The notes below the pieces were generated by a model. That model saw nothing but the letters and a program-made list of their open reading frames with translations. It was not told where the DNA came from and did no database searches. Shown here piece by piece: positions 1-10,944 of a stretch of 64,000 bases of DNA. The stretch lies in the NCBI RefSeq assembly GCF_037975245.1, contig NC_092583.1:11361764-11425763 (forward strand), read 5' to 3'. The position numbers were made by a program, and so were the translations under genes. The stretch's first letter is position 1. Every line of letters begins with the position of its first letter. This stretch comes from Apostichopus japonicus (lineage: Eukaryota; Echinodermata; Holothuroidea; Aspidochirotida; Stichopodidae).

Positions 1-705
1 TTTATATGTTTAATGATGGTGAGGTTCAGGTACAGCTGTTATGACACTGCTGGTATTGAAATAACAGTTTTCATAAGAATGCAATACATTTCTTTCGCTT
101 AAAGTATTGAAATGAAATTGATGTAAAATTATTTCCAACTTTAAAGGGACTATACAGTGATACAAAACAAATGTCACAAAGTTTCAGAAACATACAACAC
201 ACTTTTTTCCACATTTCTTTGACAGTTCGGATATGTGTATCTGTATGGTATTCACAATGTTTTTGACAATACTTGTGCTAACAAGGTTAAACTGATAGTT
301 TTGATTCCAACAAAGTGCCACTTCTCTTTGCTCCTCTTTATAGTCTGGAGGGAGAGGATAGTTCACAAAGTACAGGGTGTGTTTCAATTCCTCTCTAGTC
401 ATGCAGCATCTTCTCTGTGCTTTGTATGGTACAGTGTCAGAATATTGGCACTGAATACAAGGTCAATATTATTGGACACAAGTTTAGCATGCTATAAACT
501 GCTAGAAAAAACTACAAATAATTTTGTAAAAGTACAATCTTGGAGTTTTTGACGCTCCAAATTTTTACCCAGAGTATAAGAAGTGTTTAATTCGACGGTG
601 AAATATCTCACTGCAGACAAAGGCTTTGAGGGTGACGGTGAAATGCTTGTTAAAGATTTAAAGTATCAAATCATCTTTTCTTTTGATATCTGGCATATTT
701 TTGCA
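1..705. other. intronic sequence of the GRASP gene, no exon seen
   Basis: This lies 3' of the last GRASP exon that can be recognised, reading on the minus strand. The short open frames on both strands show no family resemblance. The missing C-terminal exons (the Pro/Ser-rich tail in the family) must lie to the left of the window. Confidence 0.5.
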
Positions 706-902
706 GCAAACCTGACAATCTTTTAAGATCAATTCTAAAATCCCACATATTGTGGTACTGCAGTGGGATAACATTCAACGCAGGTATCGTATTCCACTTG
801 TTACATTCTAATTTCAATCACCAACAGTTTTGTTCACATCTGCCTATTATTGCTGACAAGATTTATTTTATCTGTACATAACATTAAGCACAAACTGCTT
901 AC

Positions 903-959
903 CTCTGTGAAGCCTTCTGGTGTATTGGTGAGGGTGACTTGGGGATCAGAGGTTCCTCT
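903..959 (-). pseudogene. decayed copy of GRASP exon 6 end (broken acceptor)
   Basis: This is the same 57-bp segment as the copy at 1177-1233. The donor (gtaagc) is intact, but the base that makes the acceptor AG is changed: forward strand tt at 960-961 where the sister copy has ct. The only remaining AG gives a frame that meets TGA within four codons. It is therefore probably not spliced into the protein. Confidence 0.6.
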
Positions 960-1176
960 TTGTGGCAAACCTGACAATCTTTAATATTAATTCTAAAATC
1001 CCACATACGGTGGTACTGCAGTAGGATGATATTCAACGCAGGGATGGGTTAAAGGTATCGTTTTGCACTTGATACATACTAATTTTGATCACCAACAGTT
1101 TTTTTTTGCACATCTACCTTTCACTGCTGACAAGATTTATTTTATCTGTACATATCATGCAGCACAAACTATTTAC

Positions 1177-1233
1177 CTCTGTGAAGCCTTCTGGTGTAGT
1201 GGTGAGGGTGACTTGGGGATCAGAGGTTCCTCT
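1177..1233 (-). CDS. candidate duplicated cassette exon of GRASP, 19 codons
   Basis: Minus strand: acceptor ccacag, then 57 bp in phase 0 at both ends, then donor gtaaat. It translates as [19 protein letters not shown], whose last 15 residues repeat the end of exon 6. Because it is symmetric and in frame, inclusion would add a second copy of this segment, and skipping would leave the frame intact. The donor is weaker than that of the parent exon (gtaaat against gtaagc). Use is inferred from sequence only. Confidence 0.45.
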
Positions 1234-1448
1234 CTGTGGCAAACCTGACAATCTTTAAGATCAATTCTAAAATCCCACATATGGTGGTACTGCAGTAGGA
1301 TGATATTCAACTCAGGGATGGGTTAAAGGTATCGTTTTTCCACTTGATACATACTAATTTCGATAACCAACAGTTTTGTTCACATCTGCTTTACATTGCT
1401 GACAAGATTGATTTTATCTGTACATATCATTAAGCACAAACTGCTTAC

Positions 1449-1623
1449 CTCTGTGAAGCCTTCTGGTGTAGTGGTGAGGGTGACTTGGGGATCAGAGGAG
1501 GAGGAGGCAGGAGCTGCAGACCCAGGAGCGAGTTTCATGTGCTGCGAGAGGTCAACAGGTGTCTCCGGGAAGGAACGTGTGGGAATTCTGTGCAGATAAC
1601 CATATCCAATGCCACACCCTAAC
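1449..1623 (-). CDS. GORASP: GRASP exon 6
   Basis: 175 bp, phase 2 in and phase 0 out. [16 protein letters not shown] closes PDZ2. A low-complexity Ala/Ser segment and [15 protein letters not shown] follow. The end of this exon is the part duplicated at 1177 and 903. Confidence 0.92.
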
Positions 1624-4600
1624 CTAGAAGGCAGAAACAAAAGTTAAATGTCAATTCAACCGATCATAGTACTGTAAGTTACCCTGTTTCGTTGACAGAA
1701 ATGTCGTCAACTTCTCCATACGGTATTTCTAGCAAGTCATTCCATATAGCATTTATACTTAGCAATGTGGAACATTTTTTATATTCACACGAGTGCCGTA
1801 CTGTCTACCACAGGCCAATCCTGATGGATGAATAGACAATTATGTAAAGTGAAAAAGAATAGTTCATCTGCTGTGGTAGTTCACCTTTGTATCAAAGCTA
1901 CATTTCGCATGGAATGTGCCAAACTATGCCAACTGTTAGTCCAAATTATTCTATTATTGGGAAGATAGTAAAGGTCCATGGAAACAAAATCTGTGACTTT
2001 AGTCTACCAAGACTCCATTGAAATTAAATTTGTGTGAATCAACAAAGATTTAATTTGAGATTATGCTGTGAACAACCACAATGATTCTCAGATGATAACA
2101 GTCACTTAGATAACTTAGTCACAAAAGTCATCAAAAAGATCACATCTTGACACAACTTTATTGAGAGCTATCCAATTAGGTATGTATGTAATACATGGCA
2201 TAAAAAGGAATGCTATAAAGTTAAACTTTATCCAAGAGTTTTTTTTTTAATCCAAATTTTATTTTTATCCCTGTCTACTTACGTTCCTTCTCCACCCCAG
2301 TTCCTCGAAGGAGTTATTGTAACTTCTCTACAGCCATCTGTTTCTGTGTTGTACATGTACAGCTTTAAGGCTCTGTCCTCGTGAGATTCGATGAGAGAGA
2401 ATAAATCTTCCGACTTCAAGAAAAGAAGAAACATGAGATGAAATTTATTGGAATGTATTGAATATTCAGTTTCCGTTTTGAAATAAGTTTATCTGATACT
2501 TGCATTTATAATGCTATGCAACCACAATGCAAAAAGGCTTTGTGATTCTTTGCCCATAGGAAACATTTTTGAGGGTTCATCTACTTGGTATAAGGTATCT
2601 ACATTTTATGCCAAATATGATACTTGTTAATTTGATACCCTTCCTGAGATATTGTGTGTACCAGGCTTATAGAGTTTGACCCCAGATGACCTTTGACCTT
2701 CCCCAAAATCAATATGGGACATCTACATATTAGGCATGAGACTTGACCATGTTACTCGTTTTGAGATAAGGTGTTTATAAGCAATATCGCATAGATTCTT
2801 TTTGCCTTCGGCAAGGAATCAAAATTAGACAAGTTGCTACAGCTAAACAAGTGCACAAATGTGTTTATTCCTTACACTGCTGTTCAGAGTTATTGTCATT
2901 TTATGCTTTCACTATAAGATTCATAACCCTTCATAGTGTTATGTGCAAAATTTAGAAACTAAAATGAATCCTTCTTGTCCATAACAGAATGAGGGTCCTT
3001 TTGTTGGTTTCTTGAGAGATACAGTCACTTTCAGCAATTGACCCACATAATGAGCTCAATGGTGTGGTTGATTATAAGCATTTTAGCAGTTTATCTATCT
3101 GTTAGTATTTCTATAGCGAATACCTATGAACATCTCCTAGCTTGCTGTTCTTACAAAGTACATTCTGTGTACAAAGCTTCAATAACAGAGATTATTGAAA
3201 TGATGTTCCAATGGTAATGGGTTGTATAGAAAATATCATTGCACTCTTCTGGAGACATTTGCTGATTTTATGTCATCTGGAGTGGCTGTTGTCATTTGCT
3301 ATACTTGGTGTGACAAACTGTACGTTACAGACTTGGTAGCTTTAATAAACAGTCCTATCAACAGTCTTAAAAATTCAGGCTGTTTACTGGCTAATTGCCT
3401 ATGGATTTTGCTGTTTGCCTGTAAGAAAAAAAAACACTGGCATTTTTTGGCCAGTAACTATTGACACATGTTTTGCTTTGAATAAATTCAAGGATAATGC
3501 CTGTGGGACTTTACTTCTAGCAAGTAGATATTTTCTATATTAACCAAATGTCTAAAAATTGCTAGGCCTGACTCGATGTGAAGATGGAACTCACATCATG
3601 TAGAGTAGACTCAGCTCCAATGATGTAATCCGTATTTGATCTAAACCCAGCCAACGATGCAGGGGAATTTGGTTGAACATCCTGTCAGAAACAGAAACAG
3701 AAAAAGATATGTCAGTACTGTATACTACATTGACAATAAATTATTTCCAAAAGATAACACAGACAAGCAACCTCTCTGTGAAGCACAAATGATGTCATTT
3801 ACCCAAAAAACAACTTGCTCTATAAGTTTGATGACATGAAAGTTGGAGTCATTTGTGTTTGAGATCAAACTTAAAGTAAGGCAAGAAGGTTTAAGGATAT
3901 GACCTCACATACGATATCCTATGTACTATTCAAACTAAATTTGGTTGCTTCTAAAATTAAATTGAATCATATGTGAATATTAAGGATAACATTGCAAACA
4001 AAGCAATTTTGGCACCATATGACGTTATGTTGATCATGTTGGATCAAGTCACTTCATCAGCAATAAACTGTTTCAGAAAATGGATAATTTTATCATAACA
4101 CAACACAAAAATAAAGCAAAGATGATTTATAGATATGTTGTCTTATACAATGAACCCTTCCAATTAAAATGTTTACAATTCAACACTGCTAACATCACAC
4201 AAACAAGCTCTAAACTGTATCTTGGTCAAATGAAGGTTCTTTAACATGACAACAAAATTCCATTATAAATCTACCGATATGTGAAATGATACAACAGCGG
4301 CACTCACCAATACATGCCAAACATTTTCATTGGCTCCTTCAAAGGAGCAGAATCTGATGCTGACACCGAGCAGACCCTGACCGCCCCATCTGTTGTTTGG
4401 TGTCATAGTTATCTCTCTTGTCTTAAGAGTTTTACTACTGTATACCAACATCTTCAAGGGTCTCTCTTCGTGCTCACGCAGAAGTCTCTTGAATGTATCA
4501 TCATCTCTGTCCTAAAATATGGTTAGTAAAGCATTTAAAAAATAATATGTTACTTCAATGGCTCTCCACAATGCAAAATCTCTTCATCAGTTATCAACAT

Positions 4601-6703
4601 ATATACTGAGACATCTTGAAAGTAAATATATGGGAATTCCTAAGTTAAAAGGAATAAATAAAAAAAAACATTCAATATTGCCTACAACATGTGAATTACA
4701 GGAAAATGGATTGTATTTCACCAAATTTCCTATAAATTGCACATCTTCTTCTCGTAATGTATATCTCCATAGTAGCTAGTAGTAAAGTACATCTAGTCAG
4801 GTTTCAGGATTTAAACTAGATTATATTCCTCTTAAATTGCAAGTTTAAATAAATTTACTTCTGAAATAAATTGATCAACAGCAATCAGCTGTCACAAGTT
4901 TGGGAAAGTTTAAGTCTTACGTCCTCTTTCATTTTAAATGAACAACTACTGTACTTGATTTAAACTTGCTGACAAGAAGAAATACGTATACTGGTTTGCC
5001 ATCTACAGCACAGAAATTATAGCACGCTGACTGACTACAATTTGTTACTGGCTCACAGTATTATGAAATCTTTAAACTTTGTACAAAACATTGAACAGTC
5101 TGATAACAGAGCTTGAAAGAATTCAATACTTACACCTGTATGTATCAAATTTTGTCCTTATGTACAGTATATATCAGAAGACAACAGTATTAACAGGACT
5201 TACTTTTAGTCAGCTGTACACATTTACATTTGTACAGACATTCAAGTTATACCACAGACCTACTAGATTTTTCTGATTTAAGTCATGGAATAACTGATTT
5301 GATACTTGAAGGGAATGGTTGTCAAACATATAGATCCTTAGTATTTTCAATATTTGATAAATAACCAAAATTCAAGAACTTCAAAAATTGTAAACTTCCA
5401 AACTACCAAGTAATAGTACTTTTAGCAACAACCTTAGGCAGTCACTTTTCATATATTAAATAGTTGATAACTAATTGAATTCTACGACACCTATGATGAC
5501 AATGGCCAAACAATTATCAATATTTAAGTTGTATGAACAAGGTTGAAGTAGGAGACTGCAAGGTCATTTAAGTTATTTCTGTTTTTAGAATAGGGGAGCT
5601 ATTGAGAGATACTTTACTCTCTTAGAAAAATCAATTAATCAACTTGGAAAGATGCACATATTCCAATCACTAAACTACTTAAGTGTTACTTACCAAGCGT
5701 GTATTGCCAATTGCAATAATAAAATCAAAAAATGCTTCCAATCCAGCCTTATGCCCAGGAGAGTTCTCTTGTACCTTGAAATGAAACGGAGAAAATGATT
5801 TCTGACTAGTAACAAAATGTGACATAATTTTGTCTCATTTACTGTAATTCAGCCATATCACATACATATAACCTGCACAGTACACAAATCTGGGGAATAT
5901 TATGAGATGTCACTTTACACTGGGCAAACATTCAGTGGTTGCTCTGTCAACTGAGACAACCAAATGGTAAGACCTGGTTGTCCAAGGGGCAACCTGAGAA
6001 AATCTTTAAGAATTATCCCTGGTACACAATCATACAATTAGTTTCGTCATTTTCATAAGGGTAAACAAGCTTTCAAAATCATTAAAATTTCGGTTAGTAT
6101 AGCAACAACTTCTCTCAACTTAGTCTCACGCTTTATCATAACTTAGCTAGCCTAGGCCTAGATGAGTAATATGATAGCCATGAAGTATATTTATTAAAAT
6201 CCTGCATTTATTTCATGTCATAAATCCGTACTGTTCCTGTACTGTTAACTGGGCCTAAAACAACTTAGTCTTACTGTTTAGTGCTCGGTTTTTGAAAGCC
6301 AAAAAGTAGGCTAAACAAAGTAGGCCTAACTAACCTAGGCCTAGAGAAATTCAGTACTGTGGTGTATGTGCTGTGTAAAGAAACTCTCCAATGAATTCTG
6401 GTTTGGTAAGAAGTTTGACATTGCAGTAACCGAAATTCTGAATACCACGGGGAAATAGGTCTACTGCCAGTAGACTAGTGCCAGTGGTAACATGTAATTC
6501 TAATTTAGGCTAGGGCTATGAAGTATATGATGATTCATACGTTAATTATAAAGTACAGCTTAGGCTAGACTAAGCTGCCCTAACACACAATCGTACAGGC
6601 ATAGACAAGTGGGAAAGGTACACGACGTCTAAAAACTTACCCTTAGAACGTGATAACCTTCGGTACCACCACCGGGAACCTCTACGCTGTTAGCTCCTCC
6701 CAT
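1449..6703 (-). CDS. GORASP: Golgi reassembly-stacking protein (GRASP55/65 family), 5' six coding exons
   Basis: Peripheral Golgi protein that in its family tethers cisternae and helps link the ribbon, through a GRASP domain of two PDZ-like repeats attached by an N-terminal myristate. Six exons join without a frame break into 247 codons. The start [20 protein letters not shown] matches the family N-terminus, including Gly2 for myristoylation. PDZ1 covers roughly residues 15-105 (conserved [16 protein letters not shown]) and PDZ2 about 110-205 (WGGEG, then [16 protein letters not shown]). After this comes the start of the Ser/Pro/Thr-rich regulatory region with the conserved GFTE. All introns are GT-AG. 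One GRASP gene cannot be assigned to vertebrate GORASP1 or GORASP2. The C-terminal tail lies outside the window. Confidence 0.95.
2283..2413 (-). CDS. GORASP: GRASP exon 5
   Basis: 131 bp, phase 0 in and phase 2 out. Reads [20 protein letters not shown], then NWGGEG. Donor gtaagt. Confidence 0.92.
3595..3681 (-). CDS. GORASP: GRASP exon 4
   Basis: 29 codons, phase 0. Opens [20 protein letters not shown], the start of PDZ-like repeat 2. Acceptor ctgacag, donor gtgagt. Confidence 0.92.
4308..4511 (-). CDS. GORASP: GRASP exon 3
   Basis: 68 codons, phase 0 at both ends. Carries [14 protein letters not shown] and [19 protein letters not shown], ending NENVWHVL, the most conserved stretch of the family. 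Confidence 0.95.
5694..5774 (-). CDS. GORASP: GRASP exon 2
   Basis: 27 codons, phase 0 at both ends, starting [19 protein letters not shown]. This is the carboxylate-binding side of PDZ-like repeat 1. Confidence 0.93.
6641..6703 (-). CDS. GORASP: GRASP exon 1
   Basis: Start ATG at 6703-6701, 21 codons ending ...HVLR, phase 0, donor gtaagt. Contains the myristoylation-type N-terminus (Met-Gly-Gly). Confidence 0.93.
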
Positions 6704-7542
6704 CCCTTTTCGTCTTATTCGACGAGAAAGATTTCAGAGATAAAGTCACTTCTCTCTCTTTTCTAAACGACAACCTGGCACTTGAGCGCTAGGCAAATTT
6801 GGTACACAGAAACATAAAACATTGAAATTTCACCGTGTAAACTTACGTGGCAGCAGACTGCTTCATTATATCTTATTTACGTGTCAAAGGTCAAGAGCAA
6901 AATGCCTTGGCAACAACTTATCCGTACGTCGTCTGCATCATTTCATAAATGATCACTTTGCATCACAATGCTAAATTCCTGACAAAGTAAAGGACTTTTG
7001 ATGCAAATTGCTAATATATTAACTAAACATATTAATCATATTGGAACTGCATCTGACGTCGAAATTTATCTGGTTTTCGACTCAGTGAAGTTTGTCAACA
7101 GCGGAAATCGACGAATCTCTCAGTGGCCTTTTCTCAATATCTTTCACATCTGTAATTTCACATATATCGACAGGTTCCACTTTGTACCAAACATTAATAA
7201 AACTTCAAAAAACTTCAAAGGGCCTACTATTGAATGTATTTTCGTCAATACCATCTAACTCATAAAAGACCATCTTAATATTTCAAACACATTAAACTTT
7301 GTAACTTTTTCTTTATCTTAAATCCAGAAATTACACTACAAATAAATTCCAGTGAAGTCCTACCTGCTTTCAATATGAAAGTAAAGCACATGTATTGGAT
7401 CTATCATCTTCATTTTCAACATGGAAAGAAATTATATTTCAATAACTTTTTTTATTAATTTTTGTCCATAATATATTTTCCATCATACATAACAGCCAAT
7501 CTGTCACTTACATAAAGTGTAAATGTTCTTAGCTTTGCATGG
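6704..7542. other. 5' flank of the GRASP gene
   Basis: 5' leader and promoter side of the GRASP gene, reading on the minus strand. No second gene is recognised. The 86-codon plus-strand open frame at 6998-7258 has no recognisable similarity. Confidence 0.4.
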
Positions 7543-7550
7543 GGTGCAAC

Positions 7551-7917
7551 CATGGCGTAGGAAGGTACTTTTGAGTGGGGGGGGGGGCTGAAGACTGATG
7601 GCTGGCCTGGGGGAGGGGTCTAAGGGGAGGGGGTTCCCCCTCCCCTTTGGAATTTTTTTGCATTTCCAGGTGGCCTCAGATGCAATTTGGTGCAATATAG
7701 CACACTTCAACTCTCACTCCATTTTGTAAAGAATTTTGCATTTTCACCTGGCCTTAAATGCAATTTGGTGTTCCAAATGAGATTTTTTTCTCATTTGGAA
7801 ATGAAAAAGGGGTTTTCTGACTTGCGGAGCGGGGGGGCGGAATGATACTTCCGCCCCCCCCATATTTTTCACTGGGGGGGCTGGGGCCCCCCAGCCCCCC
7901 CGGTTCCTACGCCCTTG
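7551..7917. mobile_element. hAT-like non-autonomous DNA transposon, family A copy 1
   Basis: About 367 bp, starting catggcgtagg and ending cctacgcccttg, so imperfect terminal inverted repeats. It is flanked by perfect 8-bp direct repeats ggtgcaac (7543-7550 and 7918-7925). The interior is rich in G/C homopolymers and has no long reading frame. A close copy sits at 40963-41335. Ends near CAGTGGCG...CGCC..TG and an 8-bp target duplication fit the hAT superfamily. Confidence 0.8.
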
Positions 7918-8403
7918 GGTGCAACTGAGAACTTGGTTCTATAGTTTTACAACAAAGTAAACCATCGCATACAATCCTCTAAGGCGATAACAATACAGCA
8001 GCATAATACCCCAAAACAGCATTGCACGCCATGGTATCCAAGTAGTTTCATTACTTGAAAAATTCTACTGTTTGTAAATTCAAGCAGTTTTGAAAAAAAT
8101 GTAGAAACATTTAAAAATTATGCATGTTTGCACATGTATTAATGATGACAATGTATGATGGTGACAGGATCGATGTCGCGAATAGAATGCAAATTAATTA
8201 CTAACTCACTCATTAACATTCACTGTGGTGGAAAAATTGAGGAGGTGTCTTAGTTTGATTAAATGCAATCTTGTTTTGGAGTGATACTCTTTAGGTTTGT
8301 TCCATATGTAAACAAAATACTCAAGCTTTATATACTAGACCTAATGTACAGCACCGTATAATATTGTGTGACTATATACAAACTTGAGCTGATGAAAAGA
8401 TCT

Positions 8404-8823
8404 CCACTGAAATCAAATATACCAACAACAGAATTCAATAAGAGGCATTTATATACCAAGTATGGCCACTGAAAACGATACACTAACAACAGAGTTTAGT
8501 AGGGGGCATCTATATACCGAGTATGGCCACTGAAAACGATACACTAAAAAAGAATTTAGTAAGGGGCATCTTCATACCAAGTATAACCACTGAAAACGAT
8601 ACACTTATGATTTAGTAAGGGGCATCTACATACCAAGTATAACCCCTGAAAATGATAAATTAACAACAGGATTTAGTAAGGGGTATCTATATACCAAGTA
8701 TTATCCACTGAAAATGATATACTAACAAATGAATTCAGTAAGGGGCATCTATACACCAGGTATAACCTCTGAAACTGATACACTAACAACAAAATTAGTA
8801 AGGGGCATCTATATACCAAGTAG
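8404..8823. repeat. degenerate tandem repeat, about 60-bp unit, seven copies
   Basis: Repeated units read approximately: ccactgaaaacgatacacta, a variable linker, then tttagtaaggggcatctata and taccaagtat. Copies differ by substitutions and small deletions. Non-coding. Confidence 0.85.
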
Positions 8824-8829
8824 AAGATG

Positions 8830-9700
8830 CATTAAAGTTTGATCAACTGATAAAGGCCTGTTTTAACCTTTTCAGATTTTGACTGCTGCATTTCTAGTAT
8901 GACCTTTGACCTTCACTAAACACAATAACAGTCAAGAACTCATTACTAGACAACTACCTATCAAGCACAAGATTCATGAAAGATGAGGTTAATGAATTTG
9001 CAGGTTTAATTGCTTTCAAAGATTTGACAACCACTGACCTCAAATGATCTTTGATCTTCTTCAAAAACAGTAACAATCGAGAATTGATTAAGAGAAACCT
9101 ATACATACTTAGTAGGAGATTAAGCTAGACTTACTGAATTAACAATGTAAATGGTTACAATATCTTTACATTTTGACCATGGGTTGCCTCAAATAACCTT
9201 CACAAACTTGAATATTAGCAGGGAATTCATTAAGAGGCACCTATAAACCATAGTACCAGGTGTTAAGAATTTTACTTCTATTGACCTTGAATGACCATTG
9301 ATATCCACAAAAACTATCGGGTTGTTCTTACTAAAGATGAGTGATATACTGTACCAAGTTTGATAACCATCCATCATATAGTTTATGCATTATCATGTTT
9401 ACAAAGTTTCCATACTGTCAATAAATTGCCTTATGACCTTCACCTCCACAACAATAGGGATCTTTACTAACTAGGGTAAACCAACATATGGAGCACAATG
9501 TTCAGTCAAGTTTGTTTTTTTGCATTAACAGTGTTTACAAAATGTTACAGACTTTCAGCTATGTTGTCCTCAAATGATGTCTGACCGCCACACCAAATAT
9601 AAAGTTCAACCATGTTGTACTTCTTTAGTCATTGTGTTTACATTTTCAGAGTTTGACCTATCACCTCAAATGACCTTTCGACTTCTACAAAATTATAGCA
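8830..9700. repeat. ancient dispersed repeat with TGACCT half-sites
   Basis: Reverse orientation of the family seen in the P450 introns. Contains TGACCT caaa TGATCT at 9034-9049 and TCACCT caaa TGACCT at 9661-9676, plus single tgacctt motifs. Copies are strongly diverged and their boundaries cannot be set by eye. Confidence 0.5.
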
Positions 9701-10188
9701 TTCTTGTACTCACTTATGTGTATTGTATCTGCATGCCTAATTCACCCTTCAGGCACTATACCTAAGATATTGTGATACCAGCTCGTGCCACACGCACACA
9801 CACATGCCAATTAGACCGCATAGGTTACTTTTCTGCCTAGGGCAAGTACCCCCCCCCCCCGCCCCCTTAAAAAAAAAAAAACTATTGTCAGTCTTGTTAA
9901 AGTTTCAGTACCTTCCTTTTGTTTTCAGTTTGTAGAAACTTCCATTAAGACAATAGAGACCCATCAATCAAAACGGCTAAACTACCTCTAGTTTATCACA
10001 CAGCCCATGGAAGCCAGCTCCTCACAAACAACATAAAGAGTCCCTAGCACAATATTAATCTTGGAATCTCAAATAACTTGTATCCACTTCATTAATAACA
10101 TATAGCGCACAAATGGTGCACATGTAAGTTATCTTCAGGTTGGCTGCCCCGATTATCTATGGAAAGTCAAAAGAATAGCTTTTGAGAC

Positions 10189-10194
10189 TTTATT
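10189..10194 (-). terminator. candidate polyadenylation signal for zinc-finger gene 1
   Basis: AATAAA on the minus strand, 750 bp after the stop codon. If it is used, the 3' UTR includes the MITE at 10268-10636. Confidence 0.3.
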
Positions 10195-10267
10195 GTAATT
10201 ATGATACATTTGAATTATCATTACTAAGTATCGCCTTATAAACTGATCAGCTGCCATCATCAAGACA

Positions 10268-10636
10268 TTAAAGGGTGTGAAGAATCGCGCAAAAAGAAAC
10301 GTCTAATGCCGGTAATCTGACCTAGTTTCGAATGAGGTGTAACAGAAGTGTTAGACACCACCATCGATCCCAGAAAATACACACACAGCTTGCTACCGTC
10401 GGTAATTAGACACTAGTGTACAGTCAGCACATACAGCTGCGGTCAATACCCACAGCACAGGGTACAAATGATACAGTGATGGACATCTCAGGTCCAGCTA
10501 AAGATAACAAGGTATCAAATTTCATTACTGTCTGCATTTTGTAGCGACAAGAGAAAAACTTCACTTGCAAGCAACGGAAAGTTAACTCTTTAAAGATGGC
10601 GGCATGCTGTTTGGGGCGAGTCTTCAATGCCTTTAA
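10268..10636. mobile_element. TTAA-flanked MITE, family C copy 1
   Basis: Begins TTAAAGGGTGTGAAGA and ends TCTTCAATGCCTTTAA. The two ends are imperfect inverted repeats (AGG, four variable bases, GAAGA/CTC) inside a TTAA target-site duplication, as in piggyBac or Kolobok elements. No transposase frame. A copy of the same length, identical at most positions, is at 20203-20578. Confidence 0.75.
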
Positions 10637-10944
10637 ACATACATACAAACAAATGTGAATATTCTAAAACAAAGCTAAACATATATAATTACCCTGCATA
10701 CAATACTTTCTTGGGTTTCTATTTTTTGAAGACTATATAACATATCAACCTTTAAATATGTGACTTGTATCAACTTTGAAGGCTCATACTCTTTTGACTG
10801 GGTCCTGTAGAAAATAGCTAAACAGTAAATCGGGGCGAAGGTATTCACGAGTGCCTGATATTGATGTTCGATACATTCAAGGTGTGTATATGGAGCATTC
10901 TGAGACCAGAACATTACCCAACAAAATACAGTTTAGATTTTTAT

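Larger units (their letters stand above)
706..1497 (-). repeat. three-unit tandem duplication of GRASP exon 6 end plus intron
   Basis: Three units start at 706, 965 and 1239, each opening with gcaaacctgacaatctt, with periods of about 259, 274 and 259 bp. On the minus strand each unit holds the last 50 or so bases of exon 6, its GTAAG-type donor, and about 200 bp of following intron. The unit nearest the gene (1239-1497) is continuous with the full exon 6. Units 1 and 2 end in a new junction, where the exon fragment is preceded by an intron-derived acceptor. The copies differ at scattered bases, so the event is not brand new. Confidence 0.9.
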
